The notes under the pieces are model-generated. The model worked only from the letters and a program-made list of their open reading frames with translations. It searched no databases and was not told the origin of the DNA. A program made the position numbers and the translations under genes. From Novosphingobium clariflavum (GTDB taxonomy: Bacteria; Pseudomonadota; Alphaproteobacteria; Sphingomonadales; Sphingomonadaceae): a stretch of 64,000 nucleotides of DNA. The stretch lies in the NCBI RefSeq assembly GCF_026420865.1, contig NZ_JAPCWC010000006.1, forward strand, positions 1-64,000, in the 5' to 3' direction. This document shows positions 43,932 through 52,216 of this stretch, piece by piece. The stretch's first letter is position 1. Every line of letters starts with the position of its first letter.

Positions 43932-46562
43932 ATGCAGCTAGTCATCGTAGAATCGCCGGCCAAGGCGAAGACCATCGAGAAGTACCTCGGCAAGGACTAC
44001 AAGGTTCTGGCCAGCTACGGCCACGTCCGCGACCTGCCTCCCAAAGACGGCTCGGTCCGCCCGGACGAGGGTTTCGAGATGGATTGGGAGCTCTATGGCG
44101 ACAAGCAGCGCCAGGTGAAGGCCATCACCGATGCTGCCAAGGAAGCCGACCGACTGATCCTCGCGACTGACCCTGATCGCGAGGGTGAGGCGATTTCGTG
44201 GCACGTGAAGGAACTGCTGGCCAAGCGCCGGGCGCTGCCGAAGGACGTGCAGCGCGTCACCTTCAATGCCATCACCAAGGACACCGTCACTAAGGCGATG
44301 ACCCAGCCGCGCGAGCTGGATCAGGACCTGATCGACGCCTACCTTGCCCGCCGCGCGCTCGACTATCTGTTCGGTTTCACGCTTTCGCCGGTGCTCTGGC
44401 GCAAGCTGCCCGGCGCCAAGTCGGCCGGCCGCGTGCAGTCGGTGGCGCTGCGCCTGATCGTCGACCGTGAGCGCGAGATCGAGGCATTCACGCCGCAGGA
44501 GTACTGGTCCGTCACCGCGCAGATGGCGCATGACGGCACCGACTTCACCACCCGTCTGGTGACGTTCGAGGGCCAGAAGCTCGATCGGCTCAGCATCGGC
44601 GACGAAGGCATGGCCCTTCGCGCCAAGTCCGCTGTCGAGAACGGCGCCTTCCGCGTCGAGACGGTCGAGACCAAGCCGCACCGCCGCAATCCGCAGCCGC
44701 CGTTCACCACCTCGACCCTGCAGCAGGAAGCCTCGCGCAAGCTCGGCTTCTCGGCCAGCCAGACGATGCGCGTGGCGCAGACGCTCTATGAAGCGGGCGC
44801 GATCACCTACATGCGTACCGACGGTGTGCAGATGGATCCCAGCGCCATCTCGGCGGCGCGCGCGGCGATCACCGAGCGGTTCTCGGGCCACTACCTGCCC
44901 GAAAAGCCGCGTCACTACGAAACCAAGGCGAAGAACGCACAGGAAGCCCACGAGGCGATCCGCCCGACCGACTTCACCAAGGACCGCTACGGTTCGGGTG
45001 ACGAGGCGCGCCTCTACGACCTGATCTTCAAGCGCGCGATGGCGAGCCAGATGGCTTCCGCCGCGCTGGAACGCACCACCGTCACCCTGCGCGACGGCAC
45101 CGGCCAGCACGAACTGCGCGCTACCGGCCAGGTGGTGAAGTTCCCGGGCTTCCTCGCGGTCTACGAGGAAGGCCAGGACAACAAGTCGGATGACGACGAT
45201 TCGGGCCTGCTGCCCTTCATGAAGTCGGGCGACATGCCCGCGAAGAAGGACGTCAGCGCCGAACAGCACTTCACCCAGCCGCCGCCGCGCTATTCGGAAG
45301 CGAGCCTGGTCAAGCGTCTGGAAGAACTCGGCATCGGCCGCCCGTCGACTTATGCGGCGACGATCCAGGTGATCAAGGACCGCAACTACGTCCGCACCGA
45401 GAAGAACCGCTTCTTCGCCGAAGAGTCCGGCCGCCTGCTGACCTCGTTCCTTGAACGCTTCTTCCAGCGCTATGTCGCCTACGAATTCACCGCGGGCATG
45501 GAAGACGAGCTCGACGACGTTTCGGGCGGCCGTCAGGAATGGAAGGCGCTGCTTGAAGCCTTCTGGCGCGACTTCAAGCCGAAGTCGGACGAGGTCATGG
45601 AAAAGAAGCCCTCGGAAGTGACCGAGGCGCTTGACGAATTCCTGTCGGATTACCTGTTCCCGCCCAAGGCCGACGGCAGCGATCCGCGCGTTTGCCCCAA
45701 GTGCGGCGCGGGCCGCCTCTCGCTGCGCGGTGGTCGCTATGGCGCGTTCGTTGCCTGCTCGAACTATCCGGAATGCAAGTTTACGCGCAAGTTCGCGCAG
45801 CCCGGCGGCAGCGCCGATGGCGAGGGCGAGGACGAGGCGCTGGGCAAGGATCCGGAAACCGGGCTGGAGATCGTGCGCCGCGTCGGCCGGTTCGGTCCCT
45901 ACATCCAGCTGGGCGAAGGCAAGGAAGCCAAGCGCGCGTCGATCCCCAAGGACATCGACGAGTTGACGCTGGAATGGGGCATCAAGCTGCTCAGCCTGCC
46001 GCGCACGATCGGTCCGCACCCGGAAAGCGGCAAGGACATCACCGCCAGCATCGGCCGTTATGGCCCCTATCTGGCGCATGACGGCAAGTATGCGCGCCTG
46101 CGCAACACCGCCGAAGTGTTCGAGACCGGCATGAACGCGGCCGTCTCGATGCTGGCAGACGCTGCCAATCGCGGCGGCGGCGCTCGCGCCAAGGCCGAGC
46201 CGATCAAGGTGCTGGGCGCACATCCTACCTCGGAAGGCGAGATGAAGGTCATGGCGGGCCGCTTCGGTCCTTACGTGACCGACGGCACCACCAATGCCAC
46301 GCTCCCGCGCGACCAGAAGCCGGAGGATCTCACGCCTGAGCAGGCGATCGCGCTGATCGATGCCAAGGCGGCCAAGGGCCCGGCCAAGGGCAAGAAGAAG
46401 GCGCCTGCCAAGAAGGCCCCGGCCAAGAAGGCGGCTCCGAAAAAGGCGGCTGCCAAGAAGGGCGACGAGGCGGCGGCGGGCGAAAAGAAGCCCGCGACGA
46501 AAAAGCCTGCCGCCAAGAAGGCTCCGGCCAAGAAGGCCGTGAAGAAGGAAGCCGCGGAATGA
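43932..46562 (+). CDS. topA: DNA topoisomerase I
   Basis: An 876-residue type IA topoisomerase that relaxes negative supercoils. The Toprim domain starts VIVESPAKAKTIEKYLGKDY, and DPDREGEAISWH carries its metal acids. The catalytic tyrosine is about residue 293 in ITYMRTDGVQ. A C4 zinc-finger-like repeat (CPKCGAGRLSLRGGRYGAF) is near 588, followed by further C-terminal repeats with RFGPYIQLG and RFGPYVTDG. The tail (from about residue 815) is rich in KKAPAKKA repeats. The stop overlaps the ATG of a small basic protein gene (ATGA). Confidence 0.98.
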   Translation: MQLVIVESPAKAKTIEKYLGKDYKVLASYGHVRDLPPKDGSVRPDEGFEMDWELYGDKQRQVKAITDAAKEADRLILATDPDREGEAISWHVKELLAKRRALPKDVQRVTFNAITKDTVTKAMTQPRELDQDLIDAYLARRALDYLFGFTLSPVLWRKLPGAKSAGRVQSVALRLIVDREREIEAFTPQEYWSVTAQMAHDGTDFTTRLVTFEGQKLDRLSIGDEGMALRAKSAVENGAFRVETVETKPHRRNPQPPFTTSTLQQEASRKLGFSASQTMRVAQTLYEAGAITYMRTDGVQMDPSAISAARAAITERFSGHYLPEKPRHYETKAKNAQEAHEAIRPTDFTKDRYGSGDEARLYDLIFKRAMASQMASAALERTTVTLRDGTGQHELRATGQVVKFPGFLAVYEEGQDNKSDDDDSGLLPFMKSGDMPAKKDVSAEQHFTQPPPRYSEASLVKRLEELGIGRPSTYAATIQVIKDRNYVRTEKNRFFAEESGRLLTSFLERFFQRYVAYEFTAGMEDELDDVSGGRQEWKALLEAFWRDFKPKSDEVMEKKPSEVTEALDEFLSDYLFPPKADGSDPRVCPKCGAGRLSLRGGRYGAFVACSNYPECKFTRKFAQPGGSADGEGEDEALGKDPETGLEIVRRVGRFGPYIQLGEGKEAKRASIPKDIDELTLEWGIKLLSLPRTIGPHPESGKDITASIGRYGPYLAHDGKYARLRNTAEVFETGMNAAVSMLADAANRGGGARAKAEPIKVLGAHPTSEGEMKVMAGRFGPYVTDGTTNATLPRDQKPEDLTPEQAIALIDAKAAKGPAKGKKKAPAKKAPAKKAAPKKAAAKKGDEAAAGEKKPATKKPAAKKAPAKKAVKKEAAE

Positions 46563-46738
46563 GCGACAAGATCGCCAAGCACAAGCAGCCCTGGAAACCG
46601 GAAGAGCTGCAGAAGCTTCAGGTCCTTGCCGGAAAGGGCAAGGGGCTGAAGGAGATCGCCAAGGCGCTCAACCGTACCGAGGAATCGACCAAGGACGCCG
46701 CGCGCCAGCACGGCTTTGCGATCGCCAAGGCCCGCTGA
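46559..46738 (+). CDS. 59-residue basic helical protein coupled to topA
   Basis: A short frame whose ATG overlaps the topA stop (ATGA). The protein starts MSDKIAKHKQPWKPEELQKL and continues with GKGLKEIAKALNRTEES and a basic end. The pattern W-x-P-E-E, then KEIAKALNRT, looks like a small SANT/Myb-like or helix-turn-helix fold, suggesting DNA binding. It ends directly before the convergent stop of the next gene (46739). Codon use resembles its neighbours. I do not know a named family, and the DNA-binding role is inference. Confidence 0.7.
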   Translation: MSDKIAKHKQPWKPEELQKLQVLAGKGKGLKEIAKALNRTEESTKDAARQHGFAIAKAR

Positions 46739-48250
46739 TCACGGTTTGAGGCGGTAGAGCCCGTACTTGCGGGTGCCGAGAGTGACCCCGGCATAGCGCT
46801 GGTAGCTCTCGGCCAGCCGCTCGCGGACCAGCGCGCGGGTCCTGAGATTGGGCTGGTTGGGGCGGCCGGTTTCGGCAACCACGATCACGCCGGGCCTGCT
46901 CGCCAGCACGCGGCCCACTTCCGCCACCGGATCGACGCCCAGCGCGCCCGCCTCGTTCATGGCATCGAGGTGGCTGGGGTAGGCGAAGCGCGTGGGGATG
47001 CAGGCGTTTGTCGTGCGGTAGAAGGCGCTGTCGCCTTCGTAGACGTAGAGGCAGCGGCCGTGCAGTTCGTGGGCGATGAGATCGCTGGCGATGCGGAAAT
47101 CTTCGGCCGTGCCCTTTTCCCGGACCTGGAAGGCCGGGACCAGCACCGCGCCGACCATGCCGAGGCCGATCAGCACCTGGCCGTACCAGCGCTCGCCCTT
47201 GTGCGTGCGGGCGAGGGCGGGGGCGGCGAGGATCGACAGCGGCACCAGCACCGGGCCGAGGTAATGGTCGTACCAGGTGCCGAATACGAGAAATCCGGCG
47301 ATGGCAAACATCGCCCACCCGCGCAGCGCCGGAAGCGTGCCGGGTACGTCGCCCGGCACGGGAGAGAGGCGGCGCGGCGCCAGCAGGATGGCCAGCGCGA
47401 ACGGCGTCATCGCCAGCGCTTCCTTGGCGAGCTGGGCATACGCGTCGGCATGGTCGGTGGCGCGGCCGAAGATCGACAGGAAATTGGTCTGCACGAAGGC
47501 GCCGAGATGGCCGGTCAGTGCATAGCCTGCCATGACCGCCGCGGTCGGGACCAGCGCCGCCAGCAGCCATAGCGCTGCGGCTGCGGCAAGGCGGGGCAGG
47601 GGCCAGTCGTCGGCGCGTGCGCGTGCCAGCAGCATCAGGCCGAAGCCGATCCCTTCGAACAGCACCGTGTACTTGATCTGCATGGCGATGCCGAGCAGCA
47701 GCATCGGCACCAGTCCGCGCCGCCAGAGCAGCGGGTCGGCACGGCGCTGGCAGGCCTCGATCACCCGCATCGCGGCGAGGGCCACCGGCAGGTTGTAGAA
47801 CACCGGCGCTTGCCCCAGCGCGGCATTGAACACGACCAGCCACAACAGATAGACGAGCCCTGCCGCCTGTGCGGCGCGGGGCGGGGCGATCCAGCGGGCC
47901 ATGCGCTCGATCACCAGCGCGGTGAGCACCGAGCAGGCGAGGCCGAGCAGCTGATAGCTCAGGACCGGATCGAAGGGCAGCAGGTAGACGCTGCGGAAGA
48001 TCGCGAAGAGCCCCCAGGGCTTGCGGTCCCAGATGTCGACGAAGGGCACGGCGCCCTCGGCCATGCGCTGGCCGACCAGCAAGTAGAATTGCTCGTCGGA
48101 CTGGAACGCGGGCTTGCCGAGCATCAGGAGGCGGACCGCCAGGGCCACCGCGGCGTAGAGCAGGGGCGAGGCGGCGCTGCCGCGCGCGGCGAGGCCGGCG
48201 CGCAGTGAGGTTCCGGTGCGGGCGAGAAGACGCCCGGCAGCTGCGATCAT
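46739..48250 (-). CDS. Membrane glycosyltransferase, PMT/ArnT-like
   Basis: A 503-residue polytopic protein with about eleven hydrophobic helices. The first loop has GKPAFQSDEQFYLLVGQRMAEG, with the acidic pair expected in GT-C enzymes, then VDIWDRKPWGLFAIF, as in PMT_2/ArnT-type transferases that use a polyprenyl phosphate sugar donor. A soluble periplasmic C-terminal part follows (from about residue 380). The acceptor is unknown. It is convergent with the 59-residue gene, with no gap between the two stops. Confidence 0.85.
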   Translation of the reverse strand: MIAAAGRLLARTGTSLRAGLAARGSAASPLLYAAVALAVRLLMLGKPAFQSDEQFYLLVGQRMAEGAVPFVDIWDRKPWGLFAIFRSVYLLPFDPVLSYQLLGLACSVLTALVIERMARWIAPPRAAQAAGLVYLLWLVVFNAALGQAPVFYNLPVALAAMRVIEACQRRADPLLWRRGLVPMLLLGIAMQIKYTVLFEGIGFGLMLLARARADDWPLPRLAAAAALWLLAALVPTAAVMAGYALTGHLGAFVQTNFLSIFGRATDHADAYAQLAKEALAMTPFALAILLAPRRLSPVPGDVPGTLPALRGWAMFAIAGFLVFGTWYDHYLGPVLVPLSILAAPALARTHKGERWYGQVLIGLGMVGAVLVPAFQVREKGTAEDFRIASDLIAHELHGRCLYVYEGDSAFYRTTNACIPTRFAYPSHLDAMNEAGALGVDPVAEVGRVLASRPGVIVVAETGRPNQPNLRTRALVRERLAESYQRYAGVTLGTRKYGLYRLKP

Positions 48251-48421
48251 GATCGACCCTTTATCGTCCCGTGGGCCCGCAGCATGTCCGGGCAGTGATA
48301 ACGCGCAGTGGCAACGCGCACCTTATGGCGCGCGAAGATTGCGCTACCGAGACGCCGCCGCCGGACTGCATCCGCAGCTTGCAGGGCACCGTTCGTGCAG
48401 GATCGGGAAAAGGGCCATGGG

Positions 48422-48459
48422 GCCGGCCCTGGCGCGCGCTAGGCTGCGACAGGGCCGGC
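48422..48459 (-). terminator. Hairpin downstream of the SGNH hydrolase gene
   Basis: A perfect 10-bp inverted repeat, GCCGGCCCTG and CAGGGCCGGC, with an 18-nt loop, starting 12 nt after the SGNH hydrolase stop on the minus strand. No immediate T-run, although GGCCCTTTTC follows 10-15 nt later. The remaining gap to 48250 holds no gene that I can support. Confidence 0.4.
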
Positions 48460-48471
48460 GGATCGAGTGTT

Positions 48472-49545
48472 TCAGCGGCGCCGGGTGCCCGTACCCGTTC
48501 CGGTGCTCTTGGTGGTGCCGGTTCTGGGCGGCGTCACCACCGGGGCCGGGGCTGCAGGCAGCGGGACCGGCGTCGCGCCGGGCGCAGCGGTCGGAGCGGG
48601 GGGAGCGAGCGTCTGCGGGAAATTCGGCTTCACCGGCTTCACGCCCGAACGGGTCAGCCACCAGGCGATGTCGTTCGCGGTCGCTTCCATGCCCGCGAAG
48701 TTGAGGTGCCACTGCAGGCCCTGCTTGCCGTCATAGCCTTCCGGCGAGCCGATCAGCCATGGCACGGCATCGCAGGGGGTATGGGCTGCCGAGGACTGGT
48801 TCATCTCCACCAGCAGCGCGCCGTTGGCCTGGGCGACGCGGTTGGTGATCTCGGCAAGCCGGACGCCGATCCTGCGGATGATCGCGGCATGCTCTTCGCT
48901 GATCGGAGTATTGGCGCAGAGCCTGCCCGGTTCGGGCAGCGGCGTCAGGTACTGGACAAAGACGATGCGGGCGTGCGGCGCCTGGGTGCGCACGCGCCGC
49001 GCGATCTCCATCATCTGCATCTCGTCACGCGCGTAGTCGTAGTCGGTCGGAACCTTGACCGGGCCGCAGGCGCGGGGCTTGCCCCCCGCCGCGACCGCCT
49101 GCTTCGAACGATAGGCGCAGGCGGCATTGAACAGGTTGCCGACGTAGTTGAGGTCGTTGCCGCCGATGGTCAGCGTCACCAGCCGGGTCTGCGGCGTAAC
49201 CGCGTTGATCTGCGGCGGGATCTCGGACCAGGGGCCCAGCACGTTGTCGGTCTTCGCGCCCGAGCAGGAACGGTCGGTCAGCACCATGCCGAAGCGTTCG
49301 GCCAGCAGCGTGGGATAGTTGTTGAGGCTCTGTCCGCAGCGCATCGGCGCGCCGGTCTTGGCGGGGGGCAGCTGCGGACCGGCAGCGAAGGACGAGCCGA
49401 TGGCGACATAGCGCTGCCCGGCGAGGCTTTCCTCGACCTGGGCGGCGACATCGGCCTCGGCGGCACGGGCTTTCATGTAAGGGGTCGCGCAGCCGCCGAG
49501 CAGCAGCGCGGTGGCGGCAAGGCCCGCCAGCGAGACGCGTGCCAT
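48472..49545 (-). CDS. SGNH/GDSL hydrolase lipoprotein
   Basis: A 357-residue lipoprotein (lipobox LLLGGCATPYM). The SGNH fold is seen as YVAIGSSFAAGPQLPP (Ser nucleophile block), LVTLTIGGNDLNYVGN (block with Gly-Gly-Asn-Asp) and a C-terminal QWHLNFAGMEATANDIAW that carries the His of the triad. Several cysteines (CGQS, SCSGAKT, NAACAY, RACGP) could form disulfides. The C-terminus is a Pro/Ala/Thr-rich tail ending in basic residues. Its ATG at 49545 overlaps the era stop by 1 nt, so it is the last gene of the lepB-rnc-era run. Confidence 0.87.
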   Translation of the reverse strand: MARVSLAGLAATALLLGGCATPYMKARAAEADVAAQVEESLAGQRYVAIGSSFAAGPQLPPAKTGAPMRCGQSLNNYPTLLAERFGMVLTDRSCSGAKTDNVLGPWSEIPPQINAVTPQTRLVTLTIGGNDLNYVGNLFNAACAYRSKQAVAAGGKPRACGPVKVPTDYDYARDEMQMMEIARRVRTQAPHARIVFVQYLTPLPEPGRLCANTPISEEHAAIIRRIGVRLAEITNRVAQANGALLVEMNQSSAAHTPCDAVPWLIGSPEGYDGKQGLQWHLNFAGMEATANDIAWWLTRSGVKPVKPNFPQTLAPPAPTAAPGATPVPLPAAPAPVVTPPRTGTTKSTGTGTGTRRR

Positions 49546-50438
49546 CACTTCACCCAGTCCAGCCCGATCTCTTCGTAGATGTCACGCGCGTCGGCCCAGT
49601 TTTCCTCGACCTTCACGTGGAGGAAGAGGTGGACCTTCTGGCCCAGCACTTCGGCCAGTTCCTTGCGCGCGGCCTCGCCGATCGCCTTGATCTTGGCGCC
49701 GCCCTTGCCCAGCACGATGGCGCGCTGGTTGTCGCGGGTGACGACGATCTGCTGGCGGATCTCCACCGATCCGTCCTTGCGCTGCTCGTAGGCCTCGGGG
49801 CGCACGGCGGCGTCGTAGGGCAGTTCCTCGTGAAGCTGGCGGTAGAGCTGTTCACGCGTGATTTCGCAGGCGAGCAGGCGTTCGCTGGCGTCGGAGACCT
49901 GATCCTCGGGATAGTGCCAGGGACCTTCCGGCATGAGCGAGGAGAGGTGCGCCTTGAGTTCGGGCACGCCGTCGCCGGTCAGCGCCGAGATGAAGAACAC
50001 TTCGTCGAACTGGACCTTGCCGGTCAGTTCCTGGGCCAGCACCAGCAGCGGCTCCTTGGCGCCGGCATCGACCTTGTTGAGCACCAGGATCTTGCGTTCC
50101 GGGCGCGCGGCAAGCGCTTCGAGCAGCGGTTCCAGTTCGTGGCGGCGCTTCTTGATGGGGTCGACCACCAGCAGCACGGCATCGGCTTCCTGCGCGCCTT
50201 CCCAGGCGGCGGCGACCATCGCGCGGTCGAGACGGCGCTTGGGTTCGAAGATGCCGGGCGTGTCCGCCAGGATGATCTGGGTTTCATCGAGCAGGGCAAT
50301 GCCCATCAGGCGCGCACGCGTGGTCTGGGCCTTGGCCGAAGTGATCGCCACCTTCTGGCCGACCAGCGCGTTGACGAGCGTAGACTTGCCCGCGTTGGGG
50401 GCGCCGATGACGGCGACGAGACCGCAATGCTGGGTCAT
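49545..50438 (-). CDS. era: GTPase Era
   Basis: A 297-residue GTPase involved in 16S rRNA maturation and 30S assembly. The G1 loop is AVIGAPNAGKSTLVNALVG (about residues 8-26), G3 is LADTPGIFEP, G4 is VLNKVDA, and the C-terminal KH domain has IVVTRDNQRAIVLGKGGAKIKAIG (quoted in order, not in full). Its start overlaps the rnc stop by 4 nt. The order lepB-rnc-era is the usual one in proteobacteria. Confidence 0.97.
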   Translation of the reverse strand: MTQHCGLVAVIGAPNAGKSTLVNALVGQKVAITSAKAQTTRARLMGIALLDETQIILADTPGIFEPKRRLDRAMVAAAWEGAQEADAVLLVVDPIKKRRHELEPLLEALAARPERKILVLNKVDAGAKEPLLVLAQELTGKVQFDEVFFISALTGDGVPELKAHLSSLMPEGPWHYPEDQVSDASERLLACEITREQLYRQLHEELPYDAAVRPEAYEQRKDGSVEIRQQIVVTRDNQRAIVLGKGGAKIKAIGEAARKELAEVLGQKVHLFLHVKVEENWADARDIYEEIGLDWVK

Positions 50439-51103
50439 CCGAATTTCCTCATGAATTCCTCGGCGGCCTGCGTTTCCGCATCCTGCTTGGAGTTCGCGAC
50501 CGCGCGCGCCGAGCCTACGTTATGAATCGAAACCTCGACAGTGAATTTCGAGGCGTGGTCGGGGCCGGAACGGTCGACCAGTTTGTATTCGGGCATGCGG
50601 CGGCGATTGCCGGCCGCCCATTCCTGCAATGCGGACTTGGGGTGCTTGCGCTTGCCGGCCTTGCCCTGCATCTCGCCTGCCCAGAGGCCGCGGACCATGG
50701 CCTTGCCGGCATCGAAGCCGCGTTCGATGAAGCAGGCGCCGATCAGCGCCTCCATCACGTCGCCCAGGATGTTGTCGCTGTCCTGGCCGCCGTCGTCGCG
50801 GGCCTGCTTGCCCAGGCGCATGCGCGGCCCCAGTTCGATGCCGCGCGCCACTTGCGCGCAGGTCGCGCGGGCGACCAGCGCGTTGAGACGCTGCGAGAGC
50901 CGTCCTTCGGCTTCCTCGCTGTTCTCGAAGAGCCATTCGGCGACCGAGAGCCCAAGCACCCGGTCGCCGAGGAATTCGAGACGTTCGTAATTGCGCTTCT
51001 CGCCGGTGCTGCCGTGGGTGAGCGCGGCGAGCCAGAGGGCTTCGTCGACGGGCTCGGCCCCGGAAATCCTGGCGATGAAGGCGCGGTCCTGCGCGTCAAG
51101 CAC
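50435..51103 (-). CDS. rnc: Ribonuclease III
   Basis: A 222-residue double-strand-specific endonuclease for rRNA and mRNA processing. The signature NYERLEFLGDRVLGLSVAEW carries the metal-binding Glu and Asp, and NILGDVMEALIGACFIE is the second acidic helix. A double-stranded RNA-binding domain forms the C-terminal third (LQEWAAGNRRRMPEY...ARAVANSKQDAETQAAEE). The start is GTG at 51103, directly after the lepB stop. Confidence 0.97.
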   Translation of the reverse strand: MLDAQDRAFIARISGAEPVDEALWLAALTHGSTGEKRNYERLEFLGDRVLGLSVAEWLFENSEEAEGRLSQRLNALVARATCAQVARGIELGPRMRLGKQARDDGGQDSDNILGDVMEALIGACFIERGFDAGKAMVRGLWAGEMQGKAGKRKHPKSALQEWAAGNRRRMPEYKLVDRSGPDHASKFTVEVSIHNVGSARAVANSKQDAETQAAEEFMRKFG

Positions 51104-51988
51104 TCAGATCACGCTCCCGATGCGGCTCCAGCGCGCGGCTGTGAACCAGGTCCAGGGCAGGAACCAGTTGGCCGAGCCGTCGGTCGAGAACATCATGACC
51201 GAGGCCTTGCCGACGAGGTTTTCCTGCGGAACGATGCCGATGCCCTGGCCTTCCACGGCAGGGAAGCGGCTGTCGAGCGAGTTGTCGCGATTGTCGCCCA
51301 TCATGAACATCTGGCCTTCGGGCACGACATAGACGCCGGTGTCGTCCTGCGGCGTCTGGCCGAGATCGAGCACGTTGTAGCTTTTGCCGTTGGGCAGGGT
51401 CTCACGGTACTGCGGATAGTTGCAGACCGGCTTGCCCTTGGCGTCGGTGCCTTCGAACTCGGGCGCGTAGCAATGGGTGTTGGGGGTGACGGGCAGCACG
51501 AAATCGGGCTGCTTCACGCGCGGCACCGGCTTGCCGTTGAGCCAGACCTGCCCGCCCTTGACCTGCACTTCGTCGCCCGGAAGGCCGATGACGCGCTTGA
51601 TGTAGTCGACGTCGTTGCCCGGGGGCGCCTTGAAGATGGCGACGTCGCCGCGCTCGGGCTGGCTGGCGAACACGCGGCCCGGGATCAGCGGCAGGCTGAA
51701 GGGCAGCGAGTACTTCGAGTAGCCGTAGGACCACTTGGAGGCGAACAGATAGTCGCCGTTCAGCAGGCGCGGCAGCATCGATTCGCTGGGAATGTTGAAG
51801 GGCGAGATGATGAAGCTGCGCAGCACGACCACGCCCAGAACCAGCCAGAACAGGAAAGCGATGAAGCTTTCGTCCTTCTTTGGCTGTTCTGATCGCTTGT
51901 CGCGCTGTGCCTTGTCGGCCTGTGCCTTGTCGCCCTGCGTCGGGCTTGCGGATGACGGGGCCGGAGTGGCAGTGTCGGTTTCGCTCAT
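51104..51988 (-). CDS. lepB: Signal peptidase I
   Basis: A 294-residue membrane peptidase that removes signal peptides. One membrane helix (FIAFLFWLVLGVVVLRSFI) follows a charged, Lys/Asp-rich N-terminal region of about 40 residues. The catalytic Ser is about Ser70 in NIPSESMLPRLL, and the general-base Lys is about Lys131 in DVDYIKRVIGLPGDEV. The box GDNRDNSLDSRF is conserved near the C-terminus. The ATG at 51988 is chosen over the upstream 52030 start, which adds only an Arg-rich stretch. Confidence 0.96.
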   Translation of the reverse strand: MSETDTATPAPSSASPTQGDKAQADKAQRDKRSEQPKKDESFIAFLFWLVLGVVVLRSFIISPFNIPSESMLPRLLNGDYLFASKWSYGYSKYSLPFSLPLIPGRVFASQPERGDVAIFKAPPGNDVDYIKRVIGLPGDEVQVKGGQVWLNGKPVPRVKQPDFVLPVTPNTHCYAPEFEGTDAKGKPVCNYPQYRETLPNGKSYNVLDLGQTPQDDTGVYVVPEGQMFMMGDNRDNSLDSRFPAVEGQGIGIVPQENLVGKASVMMFSTDGSANWFLPWTWFTAARWSRIGSVI

Positions 51989-52216
51989 GAGGCGACCCTT
52001 GTTGCGCCTGCGCGCTGCCGTCAAGCGCAATCCCGCCCAAGACCCTTTGCGGATCGACCAAAATCGTCATCTTTTCGCTGGATTGCCCCTCTAACGGTGC
52101 GGTTCCAACAATGGCACTTGGCCTTGCCTTGCCTGCCATGCATAACGCGGCCCGCGTTTTTAGCCGCCAGCTTGCCCTCAAGACTGGCGATATATTCGAA
52201 TGAAGGGATACGAGGC

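Noticed and set aside
43938-46223. A 761-codon open frame antisense to topA
   Set aside because: It is a shadow of topA: no motifs, biased composition, and the real protein is complete on the other strand.
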